Source: Meconema thalassinum
Taxonomy: Eukaryota; Arthropoda; Insecta; Orthoptera; Tettigoniidae
Direction of reading: 5' to 3'
Assembly (NCBI GenBank): GCA_946902985.2
Contig: OX336395.1
Location: forward strand, 17,028,708 to 17,092,707
Length of the DNA stretch: 64,000 bases
Position numbers and translations under genes: made by a program. The notes under the pieces were generated by a model. The model had not been told where the DNA came from and ran no database searches. It saw nothing but the letters and a program-made list of their open reading frames with translations. Position 1 is the first letter of the stretch, and each line of letters starts with the position of its first letter. Shown piece after piece: positions 11,067 to 21,191 of this stretch.

Positions 11067-11670
11067 TCTCTCCCCCACACAATGCTGGACAATAGGCAAC
11101 AATTGTTCACAAGTTTATGGTTGGGGGTAAAAGATACACCGAGAAAATATGACCTGAAAACATACATCAGTTCTCTCAACACCTAGTACACCAAACTGAT
11201 CGTTCCATGATTAGATACACCCAAGTTTTTTCATGCATCTGAAAATCACCAACATGCGTAAAATTCCAACTCTTACTTGGCAGTAGTACAATCTTTTTTT
11301 GGATACAATAAAATACAGAAATAAGTCTTCATAGGATGGAGGAGACTCGGTCATTCTCAGTGCTGAGGTCACGGCTTAGCATCACGACGTCCGGGCCCTG
11401 GACGTTCGCGACAGTCACAACGCTCTTCAAACAGGATGACGATATCACCAACATTTGATCTGAAATCAAATCGTACTCCGACAGCAATGGTCCATTTCTT
11501 TCTTCATCACACTTTTTGATTAACATCAGTTACGACAAGTCCATAGTTAAAACATGATTTAGGAAAAATTTTGGCTACAGAATATACATAACTAAGTTTT
11601 AACTAAGGTTTCCCCATCAAATTTTTGAGATTCCTTGCTTTTACAAATTTAAAATACAACTTTATGATAA
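11067..11670 (-). other. Gypsy 3' untranslated region with polypurine tract
   Basis: Next to the LTR the minus strand reads gtgtgggggagaga (11067-11080), a polypurine tract suited to plus-strand priming. The remaining ~590 bp up to the pol stop hold only short frames without recognisable domains, so there is no env. Confidence 0.75.
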
Positions 11671-14600
11671 TTAATTTGAAACATCACAACCTCTCTTAAC
11701 ATGAGACATATGCACCCTAAATATTTTCTTTTTCTGAGGGTCCTTTACAAGTAATGTCACCGGAGTGATAAAACTTATAATTTCACAAGGGCCACGGAAT
11801 CTTGTGACTAGCTTGCCAGATTCTCTAGAACCAACTTCCTTAACAGAAAAATTCTTGACAAAAACCATGTCCCCAATCTGAAGTGACGTAGGTTTACGTC
11901 CTTTATTATACCTCTGCTGTAGTTTCTCGTGTGCCACCTTCATATATGTTTTGGCCTTTTTCCAAATAGAACGTACGTTCTCATTCATGACTTTATCAGG
12001 CAACAATTGATTAATAGTCCACAAATTAGATATAGGGGAATTTGGGACGAAGGAGAACATTAAATTGAAAGGGGTGGTACGATGAGATTCATGCACCGCA
12101 GTGTTGAACGAATAAGTCAACCAAGGAATGCAACTGTCCCATAATCTATGGTCCTTATGATGGTAAGCAATTAACGCAGCTCGAAGATTCCTGTTCACCC
12201 TCTCAGCATACGATCCTTTAGGATAATAGATAGAAGATGTCACATGGGAAATGGATAACTCGAAACAAAAATTGCGGAAAACATGTGATGTAAAGCATTT
12301 CGCGTTATCTGATACCAGAAATTGGCAGGGGCCAAAAACAGCAAAAATATGGTTAAGACATTTAATTACCGTTTCAGTGGTAGCTGAGCGAGTTGGGAAC
12401 AACCAGTTAAAACGACTGAAGCCATCCGTACAAACCAGTACAAAACGGTTACCCAGCTTCGACAGCGGCATCGGGCCGACAAAATCTACGAACAATCTTT
12501 CCATTGGTTTATCGGAAAGTTGAGACGATAACATTCCAACCTTAGTGTTAGGAGATGGTTTTGCCAATTTACATGTTGTACAATTATTTACCAGTCTTCT
12601 GATGTCACCATCCATACCCTTCCAGATAAAATTTTGCCTCACCTTTAATCTGGTCTTATATACTCCTAAATGTCCACCGATAGGAGACTCATGAAAGTAT
12701 TTAAAGATCTCGCCTACTAAAACAGTGGGAAGAACAATCTTAGGTGTTCTATCAGAACGGGCCAAACAACACAAGATGCCATTCCTTAATGAATACGGTT
12801 TTGCAACTTCACCAACCTCTAATTTTCTTATAATCTCACTTAGAACTGGATCTTCCTTTTGATATTCAGATACATCCCGAAACAACATGGGACAGTTAGA
12901 CAGAATTACGTTTGACATGTTATGTTCCAAAATTGCGTTACACTTCACATTTTCCTCAACCTCAACATTAGTGTCACCATACATCCGACTTAAACAATCA
13001 GCGATGACATTTTCACTCCCTCGGATGTGACGTACAGAGAACTTAAAGGAAGAAATTCGAGTGGCCCAACGAGCTATTCGACCAGTTTTCCTAGGTCTGC
13101 CAAGAACCCAACTCAAGGCTTGGTTATCTGTTTCTAACTCGAAGGGTACATGTTCGATATACAACTTGAACTTTTCAAGAGCATCCATGACGGCCAAACC
13201 TTCGAGTTCATAAACAGAGTAATTTCTTTCTGCATCATTCAGAGTGCGGGAAGTGTATGCAATAGGTAATCTACCTTTTCCATGGTCTTGTAGTAACACT
13301 GCACCAACAGCACTATTGGAGGCATCAGTTTGCACAATAAAGGTTTTGGAGAAATCAGGGATGGACAAAATAGGCGCATTTATCAAAGCTAATTTCAAAT
13401 CTTCAAATGCTGCTTCTTGCGAAGGACCCCAAACAAAATTAACTCCCTTCTTCCTCAACATATTTATAGGAGCAGCACGCTGAGCGAAATTGTTAATGAA
13501 CTTACGGAAATAGTTCATCATACCGATGAACCTTGATACACCTTTAACATTCTTAGGGGGCTTAAAGTCACGAATCGCTTGGGTTCTCGAATGATCCACA
13601 GAAATTCCAGACGATGTTACGATATGTCCCAAAAATGAAATCTTGGGTTTAGCAAAGGAAACTTTAGATGGTTTTACGGTAAGACCAGCTTTCTTTAGAC
13701 GAGACATAACCTCACCAATATGTTCCAGATGATCATCAAAGTTCTCACTGAATATGACTACGTCGTCTAAATAATGATACACAAACTTGAACTTGATTCC
13801 ATCAAATACCATATCTAGCAATCGGCTTAGGATGGCCGCACCCGTGGAGATCCCAAATGGTAAACGGTTAAAATGAAAGAGATTCCAGTCAGTGGAGAAG
13901 GCTGTTAGATGTTTAGAATCTTCAGTTAATGGAATCTGAAAGTACGCGCGATTCAGATCTAAAATCGTATACCAGTTAGCACCCCTAAACCATGCAAAGC
14001 AAGATCTCAGATCAGGAAGCGGGATGGACTGCTGAATAACCTTTTTATTAAGAGCTCGATAATCAACAACTGGGCGAAATTTACCGTCAGATTTAGGCAC
14101 CAAGAAAATAGGTGACGAATACGAGGAAGTAGACTTACTAATGATCCCTTCATCTAACATCTCGTCGATTATCTCTTTCAAGATTTTCATCTTGGGAGGG
14201 GCTAGTCTATACGGTGGCGAACTGACTGGAATATAATCAGAAACGACAATCTTGTATTCCAATAGATTGGTCACCCCTAACTTATTCGTCAAAACCTCAG
14301 GGAAGGATGAACACAGTTCACGAAGTTTATCAGCTTGGTCAGGTTTAAGATTTTCAAAATTAAACTCCTCAATGGTGTCAGAACCAGATATAACTTTGGA
14401 GGAATTCACTCCGGAAAAACTAAGACAAGGCTTGAAGTTTAATTTTAAATTAGGCTTAAAACGAAACCAACATGACCTGTTTCTAAGGTCTAGTAACAAC
14501 CCAACATGAGACAAAAAATCAGCACCCATAATGGCGTCACAAGATAAATTATTTGCAACCCAAAAATCATATCTCCAAGTGAAATTTAAAATGCGGATCT

Positions 14601-14889
14601 TTAAGTTTACCAATCCTAAAACTTCAAGACTAGAACAGTTCGCTGACACAAAATTGTTCGGTTCTTTAATAAGTTTCCCAAATTTGCATACTGACCTCAT
14701 ATTTTCAAACCAGTTTTTACTTAAAAATGATTTCACACTACCCGAATCGATCAGAGCAGTAACAGGTTCGTTATTTACCCAAATATCAATAAATGGGGAA
14801 CAATGTTTAGAAACTTCAGAAATGCGACTACATAACCTCACTTTAGGTTTAAGACTTCTGACATCATCAAAATAATTATTTACCTCCAT
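11671..14889 (-). CDS. pol: Gypsy pol polyprotein (protease-RT-RNase H-integrase)
   Basis: The frame has 1072 residues from the first internal ATG. The aspartic protease motif LIDSGS is near residue 47 (DSG rather than DTG). Reverse transcriptase spans about 225-400, with LDLNRAYFQIPL and YLDD near 372. RNase H starts around FIVQTDASNSAVGA near 520. The integrase HHCC zinc region (GGHLGVYKTR...CTTCK) spans about 720-760, with catalytic D, D and E in LFVDFVG, VSDNAKCF and GSYAERVNRN. All key residues are present. The frame is in register with gag and stays open from the gag TGA (14950-14952) to this ATG, so the natural product is probably a gag-pol readthrough fusion rather than a separately initiated protein. 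Confidence 0.95.
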   Translation of the reverse strand: MEVNNYFDDVRSLKPKVRLCSRISEVSKHCSPFIDIWVNNEPVTALIDSGSVKSFLSKNWFENMRSVCKFGKLIKEPNNFVSANCSSLEVLGLVNLKIRILNFTWRYDFWVANNLSCDAIMGADFLSHVGLLLDLRNRSCWFRFKPNLKLNFKPCLSFSGVNSSKVISGSDTIEEFNFENLKPDQADKLRELCSSFPEVLTNKLGVTNLLEYKIVVSDYIPVSSPPYRLAPPKMKILKEIIDEMLDEGIISKSTSSYSSPIFLVPKSDGKFRPVVDYRALNKKVIQQSIPLPDLRSCFAWFRGANWYTILDLNRAYFQIPLTEDSKHLTAFSTDWNLFHFNRLPFGISTGAAILSRLLDMVFDGIKFKFVYHYLDDVVIFSENFDDHLEHIGEVMSRLKKAGLTVKPSKVSFAKPKISFLGHIVTSSGISVDHSRTQAIRDFKPPKNVKGVSRFIGMMNYFRKFINNFAQRAAPINMLRKKGVNFVWGPSQEAAFEDLKLALINAPILSIPDFSKTFIVQTDASNSAVGAVLLQDHGKGRLPIAYTSRTLNDAERNYSVYELEGLAVMDALEKFKLYIEHVPFELETDNQALSWVLGRPRKTGRIARWATRISSFKFSVRHIRGSENVIADCLSRMYGDTNVEVEENVKCNAILEHNMSNVILSNCPMLFRDVSEYQKEDPVLSEIIRKLEVGEVAKPYSLRNGILCCLARSDRTPKIVLPTVLVGEIFKYFHESPIGGHLGVYKTRLKVRQNFIWKGMDGDIRRLVNNCTTCKLAKPSPNTKVGMLSSQLSDKPMERLFVDFVGPMPLSKLGNRFVLVCTDGFSRFNWLFPTRSATTETVIKCLNHIFAVFGPCQFLVSDNAKCFTSHVFRNFCFELSISHVTSSIYYPKGSYAERVNRNLRAALIAYHHKDHRLWDSCIPWLTYSFNTAVHESHRTTPFNLMFSFVPNSPISNLWTINQLLPDKVMNENVRSIWKKAKTYMKVAHEKLQQRYNKGRKPTSLQIGDMVFVKNFSVKEVGSRESGKLVTRFRGPCEIISFITPVTLLVKDPQKKKIFRVHMSHVKRGCDVSN

Positions 14890-14943
14890 AGAGTTTATTT
14901 TAGAACTATTTGACGCATGGCAATCCGAAGAAGTCTCCTTACG

Positions 14944-14958
14944 ATTTAGTCATGGGTT
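14944..14958 (-). promoter_or_regulatory. Candidate stop-codon readthrough site TGA-CTA between gag and pol
   Basis: Gag ends in TGA (14952-14950) and the next codons, CTA AAT CGT, continue open and in the same frame into pol. UGA followed by CUA is the well-known leaky context used by several RNA viruses and some animal genes. I have not established a downstream stem-loop. Confidence 0.6.
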
Positions 14959-16575
14959 ATGTTTAGGTCTCCTCGTACACCATTTAGCAATATGTTGAAA
15001 TGATCCACAAGTATCACATCTTCTCCTGTTATTCGACGTGCGATTACCCGAATCGAAGGAATTTCTATTTTGGAAACGAGGGCCTTGCGAGCTATCATAA
15101 CAGATAGGATTTCCAGAATCCTGAGATAGATTAGAATTAAAATTAGGTGGAGGAACATTGGCAACTCTCAAGGAATCGGAATGTTTGATAATACCCGAAT
15201 TCAACACAAATCTGTTTAGATCAGAGAAATTTACGGGAATACTGCATGTTGTCAAGTATGACCTGCTTTCTGGATTAATCCCTTCCAATATAGAAGCCAC
15301 AATTTGTTGTTCACTTAATTGTACAGAAAAAACTCTAGCATAAGACTTGATATCAGTTACATAATCATTTAAAGACTCTTCGAATCTCTGAACTCTATAG
15401 AAAAAATTATGCATCAGCATACTCAAAGCACGACTAGGAATAAATGAACTTAATATTTCACGATGAAATCGATCAATGGAATAACAACCTTCCATGGCTA
15501 CAATTAACTTTTCTCTCAATAAACCAGAGGTATAAGGAAAGATCAGGTTGAAAATTTGACTATCAGGACACCCAAATCTTACAGCATTGTCAGCAAGGTC
15601 AATAAATTGCTTTAAAAATTTTATTAACAGGTTAGCATCGTTACCGTTGCACATCTCTAGATTTTGGATGCAAGCATTTAAAGGATGAGGTACACTACCA
15701 AACTTAATTCCCATTTTAAACTCCCTACGAGTATTATTATTTACATTAGATGACACATGTTCTAAATTAATAGGATTTTCAGAACATAGGGGCGATAATC
15801 TTTCATCATTCGACCTAGCATTTGATAAATTACCCCTAACCTGATTGCTCGCAGCACCAGAAATGGACACATTAGCAAAGGAAACATTTATATCATCAAC
15901 ATTCTCAAGGTTATGACGTGATGAGGTCGACCCTGTTCTGACATTGCTACACTCAGACCTAACCTCAGATATTCTGCACGCACTAGGATAGTTTTCCTGA
16001 TTATACATAGTTGCAGGTTCACTATGATTCGACAAAGATCCACCAAAACTTCCTAAATTGCTTTCAACACTGATATTATGCAACAATTCGTTCAATCCAC
16101 TAATAGAAGGAACCCCTTCATTTGCACACACATCAGGGTTAACACTCGCACTCTCACTATTATTTGGGAATAACGCAAAAAAGCAATCAACAAGTTTAGC
16201 ACGCAGAGAAATTAATTTTAAATGGAATTCAGGATCTCTATCCTGCCAAACTTCTATTAAATCACGAAGGCGATGGTACCAATGTGAACAGCGGACCTTA
16301 AATCTGATAAGTCGAGAACTAGACGGAGCACAGTCAGAGTTTAACGAATGAAAAACCACAATTAAACTTTCAACAGATGGTACAATAAGGGACTTACCTA
16401 ACGTCCAGTCAAATTTCCTCCAGTTTGGTACACGTACAGGATTATCCGAAACTGCATTCAGTAATATCAGATCCCTTTCCCTATTTCCAGAGGAAGTAGA
16501 ACCTCTAATCAGAAGTTCATAGATAATTTCTTCTTTGGTCAAACTGTAAGCTGCCCTAAGATTCCGTTGCTCCAT
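14950..16575 (-). CDS. gag: Gypsy Gag (capsid-nucleocapsid) protein
   Basis: The 541-residue protein begins at an ATG 161 bp inside the 5' LTR boundary and precedes pol, as expected for Gag, which forms the virus-like particle and packages the RNA. The C-terminus carries one zinc knuckle, CDTCGSFQHIAKWC, of the CX2CX4HX4C type, followed by a basic tail. The middle (about residues 285-450) has the helical, hydrophobic look of a retrotransposon capsid, including a YRVQRFEESLNDYV stretch. Residues 160-285 are Ser/Asn-rich and probably disordered. The frame is uninterrupted. Confidence 0.9.
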   Translation of the reverse strand: MEQRNLRAAYSLTKEEIIYELLIRGSTSSGNRERDLILLNAVSDNPVRVPNWRKFDWTLGKSLIVPSVESLIVVFHSLNSDCAPSSSRLIRFKVRCSHWYHRLRDLIEVWQDRDPEFHLKLISLRAKLVDCFFALFPNNSESASVNPDVCANEGVPSISGLNELLHNISVESNLGSFGGSLSNHSEPATMYNQENYPSACRISEVRSECSNVRTGSTSSRHNLENVDDINVSFANVSISGAASNQVRGNLSNARSNDERLSPLCSENPINLEHVSSNVNNNTRREFKMGIKFGSVPHPLNACIQNLEMCNGNDANLLIKFLKQFIDLADNAVRFGCPDSQIFNLIFPYTSGLLREKLIVAMEGCYSIDRFHREILSSFIPSRALSMLMHNFFYRVQRFEESLNDYVTDIKSYARVFSVQLSEQQIVASILEGINPESRSYLTTCSIPVNFSDLNRFVLNSGIIKHSDSLRVANVPPPNFNSNLSQDSGNPICYDSSQGPRFQNRNSFDSGNRTSNNRRRCDTCGSFQHIAKWCTRRPKHNP

Positions 16576-16736
16576 TTATATTCGACATGAAACATAAAAT
16601 CACATAGGATTAATACAAGATTTTTTCAGAATAAGTAACCCTTTTATGCCTATGCTTTCTCCAAGTCAAACCCAGTACACATTCTCTCAACAAAATACAA
16701 GGTGGAAACAAAACCACGCGACTAGGTACCAAAAAA
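16576..16736 (-). other. Gypsy 5' leader with candidate primer-binding site
   Basis: Reading leftward from the 5' LTR end, a run of T is followed by tggtacctagtcgcgtgg, which starts with the TGG expected opposite a tRNA CCA end. I cannot assign the tRNA. Confidence 0.45.
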
Positions 16737-18331
16737 TGTACCCACAAGTTACCTTCAGAAACACTAAGAGAGAAAACGATAAATAATAACAGAGAGCAAC
16801 TAGGGTATGTATGTGGAACGGCTGGACAAATTACCATACCCAGGTTGCATTTAAATTGAGAGAAGAGCACTAAAACTAAACTTGAAGAAAACACGAATCA
16901 CATTTCATAACATTAAATATAATTGAAGGAAAGAACATCTTTACATGCATGTTAAAGAAAAAGATGTAACATAAAAGGTAAAAAATAGAACAAACAAAAT
17001 AATAATCAAGAAGCAAGGAACCAATAAAAATTAAGAAGGAGATGGAATTTAATTACCCAATTTCAATGAAGAAGTCCCATTATGCGAGAACCAATTATAC
17101 TCTACATCAGTAGAATTAGATTCCGAAAAAAATATACATTAACATCGTATAGGTTCGAAGAATGACAAGTTCAAACCACCAAGAAGATATCTCTTGGAAA
17201 TTAATAAGATAATTCTTGAAATCTTTTAGTTACTCAGGAGCAAAGGCAAGGTACGTGCGTACGGCATGAAAATCCAATATGACTGACCTCAAGTCGACAT
17301 GAAAAATTAATTACATTGTTTCCGAGAAAAACGAGATCGGATAACAATCCCGGAGAGTATCCAGGCAACGGACCATGGAAAAAATAAAAATACATATCAT
17401 AAGTGGTGATATTTTAAACAGAGTCTTTAAGAGACCACGCTAACGAGACGAGGAAAAGGAAAATTAACTGTTACGAAAAAAAAAATTAAGGTTAGGAAAA
17501 TTCCTCGCTCAAAACAAAATGAGATCTGAACATTACACAGCACGGCACGTCAGAAAAAAGATAAAACACAACCCTCCCAAAATACATATAAATAAGTGTA
17601 TTACATCAAGTTAAAAATAAGGTATTGGAACTTTCTCTTCATGCTTAGGCCTACTCGGTTCTACAAACCAAGTGACTTACTAACGGCAAAATAAATGCCA
17701 ACTGCGCTAAGATAATTATTCAACAGCTCAAGACTGCAACATATAAAATATGTAGAATAACACCAACACAAATACTCGTATCGACGACCAATTCACATTT
17801 TCAGGTCACAAATAGTTCCAATAACTTTTAACACAAACAAACCTTAATAAAGAGATGTATTCCTGTAGCCAAACTTCATACATTGCGTTTTCTTCATGTC
17901 TACATATTTAATCCGATGACAGAGATTTCTCAACGGTGGGCGGTAAATGTAAATCACGTAGAGACGAAATTATATCAGGGAAAGGAAGTTTACCTGGCCT
18001 AAGGCCAGATAATCCCCGTTTTACACCAGAGATTTAGTTCTCACATCTTTCCTTCTTGCAAGAATTCCTTCAACTTCATTTGTTTATCTCAACAACCAGA
18101 ACAAAATGGCCGCCGTTCGGGCTCGAACGGAGCCGATCGTGAGACCTCGAGTTCTCAAAACTTAAGTGCCAACATTAGCCACACGAGCGAGCCATCGACA
18201 AGACAGACACGCTGAAGGTTGCCGGCTCACTAGTTTCGACAGTCACCAATAGATACCGTGAAGATCAAGTTTGCAACAGCAGCCGCCCGCGGATACGACT
18301 GGAATGCACGTTAATATTTATTAACGGGTCA
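16737..18331 (-). repeat. 5' LTR of the gypsy element (1595 bp)
   Basis: Same length and, where compared, the same sequence as 9472-11066. It is followed by the target duplication ATTAT at 18332-18336. It should carry the element's promoter and polyadenylation signal. Confidence 0.95.
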
Positions 18332-18336
18332 ATTAT

Positions 18337-19192
18337 GATTATTAACCCTTGTGAACTAGCGTGAAAACATTTAACGAGGACTCGCACCGGGTCATTTTGA
18401 CCCATATTGTGTCAGTCCCTTTTTGTCGTATTCTTACGCATTTCAATGAAGTTATTTTACACCTGGTGTCTTTCTGTGAACTACTCCATTATAAAATGAG
18501 GTTTAATTATATTTTTCAAATTCGACATTCAGAAAAATGACAATAATTTTCGTAAGAGTATTATTCACCATGATAGTGGCGGCAAAGCCATATATATTTT
18601 TTTAACAAAGGAGCTGATGACCAAGGTGTCCCCAGACCCTCAACATGTATCAACAAGAACGTGAACTATGTTATTGTGCTGCACCAAAATAGGTGGATTT
18701 TCCCTTATTTTTTACAATTGTCCCGACTAACGTGAGTCGAAAATTGTCACGCGCCATGGGTAAATCTGACCCGATCGTAAATAATATAGAAATAACTTGA
18801 GTGTTCAAAAAGCTATGGACATGCTTCTTTTGCAGGGTGAAGTTCAAGGCTAGGGAGGAAGGTTCAGTAAACGATAGGAAATAAGGGCTGACCAAAACGA
18901 AAATATAGAGCATTATTAAGCCTCGGGTCGAAAATACCCTTGTTTCAGTCCTCGTGGGTTAAATACGTTAAAAAGTGTAAATATGGTGAAATAGTTGGGC
19001 GAGAAGAGAGTGTGCTGCAATAGTGGATTTATCTGTTTGTCCCAGCCGGCTGTGTTGTTCGTGTTCCTTGAGGCGAGTGGCAATACTTTTTTACATTGTT
19101 CCAATGGGATTTTATAAACCCCTGCCGCGGTATGAGGTTGTCGCTTATCTTTAGCGGACCTAAACATGTCCTTAATTTTTCTCGTAGGCCTG
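18337..19192. other. No gene recognised
   Basis: Only short frames without recognisable domains. The stretch contains two gggtca(tttt/aat)tgaccc-like words but no repeat structure I can support. It precedes the Penelope-like 3' end. Confidence 0.5.
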
Positions 19193-19485
19193 TATATGGT
19201 CTTTATAGCATGGGACTCGAGTAGCCTCCCTGTTGCAGCACACTCTCTTCTCGCAGGTCACGACTTAAGATATGGAGGCACCGAAGTTCTGTCCACCACG
19301 GTGTCTTATCATGCCGGGCTACAAAGGGAGGCCATTGAAATCCTGAAGCATACTAACAGCTTCAATCTTAAGGAGGAAGCAGAACGTGTGAACAGACCTT
19401 GGCTTCCAGTCCTTAATCCCCTCAAGCCTGCCCTCATTGACCGTCGTAGACGAGAAGATGCAACAGAAGAGCAGCCCTCTCCTTG
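19193..19485 (+). pseudogene. C-terminal remnant of a Penelope-like element protein
   Basis: The frame ends in a segment (AHSLLAGH...LQREAIEILKHTNSFN...EEAERVNRPWLPVLNPL) that matches the way the GIY-YIG endonuclease end of Penelope-like reverse transcriptases closes, namely REAIEI.KH.N.FN.KEE...N..W.PVL. An ATG is present at 19166, but homology is visible only from about 19210 and no reverse transcriptase lies upstream, so this is a 5'-truncated copy. The last 15 residues (RRRREDATEEQPSP) are charged and not diagnostic. Confidence 0.65.
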
Positions 19486-19690
19486 ATGCATTACTTTTAT
19501 GTGGTACGCCGTTGCTATGGTAGCCTCTATGTGTGGGTTGTTGACTATTTATATATCTTCTGTTTACTTGTTTTACCCCGCTTAATGTAACCTGTGAACC
19601 TGCTGAACGCAGTTTTCAGCGAAACGTCAGGACAACAAAATGTCCTTAGAACACGGCCTATAAGCCCGCGAAACAGAGATTCTTATTAAT
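19486..19690 (+). mobile_element. Penelope-like 3' tail with degenerate hammerhead-like core
   Basis: After the stop the sequence reaches ctgaacgcagttttcagc then gaaacgtcagg at about 19611-19631, followed by a ggaca/tgtcc hairpin. GAAAC after a small stem resembles the hammerhead ribozyme of Penelope-like pLTRs, but the CUGANGA part is imperfect, so cleavage activity is doubtful. Confidence 0.4.
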
Positions 19691-20700
19691 ATAACATTTG
19701 AGAATAGGCATTGACCGGGAATTGAACCCAGTAGGCTAAGCCTTGCTGAGAGGCAAGCAGCTTGACCTCTGCATCATAACGCCCCAAATCGTTAGTGTCA
19801 GGTTAGGAGTATTGATATTGCGAATTTTTAGTCTTAACACAATAGGCCTATATTCCCAATTATTGGGATATCCTAAATTATAACCCGAAAAAAAAGGGAA
19901 AAAAAAGGATTTTGGTCATTTTGTTAGCATCACTCAATAAATTGTTTGATTTGCAGTGCAGGAGACACGAACCTCAATCTTACAGTTTCAGTATTTCTTC
20001 TGAATGTAAGTATAACGCGGCTTATACACTTATATCAGACATTAATCGGGCTTTGACATACCTTGTGTCCTTGTTTCATCTTCTGGGCGATATTTCGTAT
20101 TGAAATTAGGAACCCTGGTCACTATTGCACCTCATATATGTGCTAAAGTATGTAAGTACCATATGTCTCTTTATTTATCGCACTTTTAAAAATGGCTGCC
20201 ATATTCCGACAGCATTTGCATCTCGTTCAACTGTCAACAAGGCGCACTCTAGCAGTACACGAGGCGTACACATTGTTGCCAACATGTGGTATACAAAATC
20301 ACTTCATAAAAAAAAGATGGAGACAAAATCACTGTTGATAAAAAAAACATTTATTGGGACCTGTTAGGCTGTAACCATTGTTTGGACAAAACGATGGTTA
20401 GAATGGTCTGTTGTAGGTGTGGCCTTGGCCGTGCGCTGCTAGCGGGACACGGTTGACACAAAACCATTGATCTGGGCGCGTAAGTTGTAACGTTTGTCCA
20501 AAACCAATGGATTGGACAAAACGAACAGTAAAATACACATGGAACGGGTATATTAGGTGGCCAATCACACTTCGAGGCAAAGAGTATCTTCTGACCAATC
20601 AGGTGAAGTATCATTACAGGCTGTAGACGTATGTCAACCAATTCGGGTGGTGCTTTATGCTGGCAATCCATCACTCCTTTATTCAACAGCCAGTGCAGAC
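19691..20700. other. No gene recognised; tRNA-like SINE fragment and small dyads
   Basis: At about 19700-19790 accgggaattgaaccc reads on the other strand as a B-box-like motif, so a short tRNA-derived repeat is likely. At 20370-20530 the word ttggacaaaac recurs three times in both orientations, giving small imperfect dyads. Open frames in this stretch show no recognisable domain. Confidence 0.45.
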
Positions 20701-20845
20701 TGTTGTGGATTAATAGGAAATGAGTAACGGGAACACTACTATGATCTTTATTCAGTCAAACCAAGATGTCACAAGTCAAATAGTAACAATAAAAACAAAA
20801 TACTATCATAAACTCTCAAGAGTTGCAACGTCTCAATTCCCCACA
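20701..20845 (-). repeat. Left (3') short LTR of a BEL/Pao element
   Basis: The 145-bp unit begins tgttgtgg, ends ccccaca, and recurs with many differences at 23800-23945. It is followed on the inside by the polypurine-type complement tcctccccaccctgg. No matching target duplication is seen outside the two copies. Confidence 0.7.
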
Positions 20846-21190
20846 TCCTCCCCACCCTGGTCAACCTCCAGGGGAATGACCAGCTGAATGGGGCGGGTTA
20901 TTGTGGTTCCGGTAGGGGTACGAAGAACCACCGTCCTGACGACTGCATCTCTACCAACACGGAGCTCCTCAATGCGGGCCTTTGCCCACATGTGCCTCGG
21001 CGTCTTGTCTTCCTGGAGAAGTGCTATGTCACCAACCCTTAATCCTCCATTTCGTTTTCCCAGATTTACACTTCTTAACTAAATGGTGAGGCAAGTAGAA
21101 CGTATCACCAGTTGTTTCAGAAGGAGCATGTTCAACATGGCGTTTTATAATATAGTCCATCATCTGTGAATAATAAATCTCCTTCAAAGG
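20846..21190 (-). pseudogene. BEL/Pao pol remnant: RT start fused to integrase C-terminal end
   Basis: Read on the minus strand, a frame shifted by one base from the upstream gag-protease frame continues into YYSQMMDYIIKRHVEHAP and FYLPHHLVKK, which is the start of BEL reverse transcriptase. Near 21047 it changes abruptly to GLRVGDIALLQEDKTPRHMW and later TITRPIQLVIPLE, the DUF5641-type C-terminus of BEL integrase. So the polymerase, RNase H and catalytic integrase are missing through an internal deletion. The element cannot mobilise itself. Confidence 0.75.
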
Positions 21191-21191
21191 T

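Larger units (their letters stand above)
9467..18336 (-). mobile_element. Complete Ty3/gypsy LTR retrotransposon
   Basis: The element (9472-18331, 8860 bp) has two LTRs of identical length with TG...CA ends and is flanked by a 5-bp target duplication ATTAT (9467-9471 and 18332-18336). On the minus strand the order is LTR, leader, gag, pol (protease, reverse transcriptase, RNase H, integrase), polypurine tract, LTR. That domain order defines Ty3/gypsy (Metaviridae) rather than copia. No third (env-like) frame lies between pol and the 3' LTR. Matching LTRs, intact gag and pol and a clean target duplication point to a recent, possibly still competent copy. Confidence 0.95.

Noticed and set aside
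11067..11670. An env-like third frame in the gypsy element
   Set aside because: Only frames of 60-70 codons without signal peptide or transmembrane segment are present.
20351..20686. 111-residue frame upstream of the BEL element
   Set aside because: No domain, and it runs over small dyads; composition is not coding-like.
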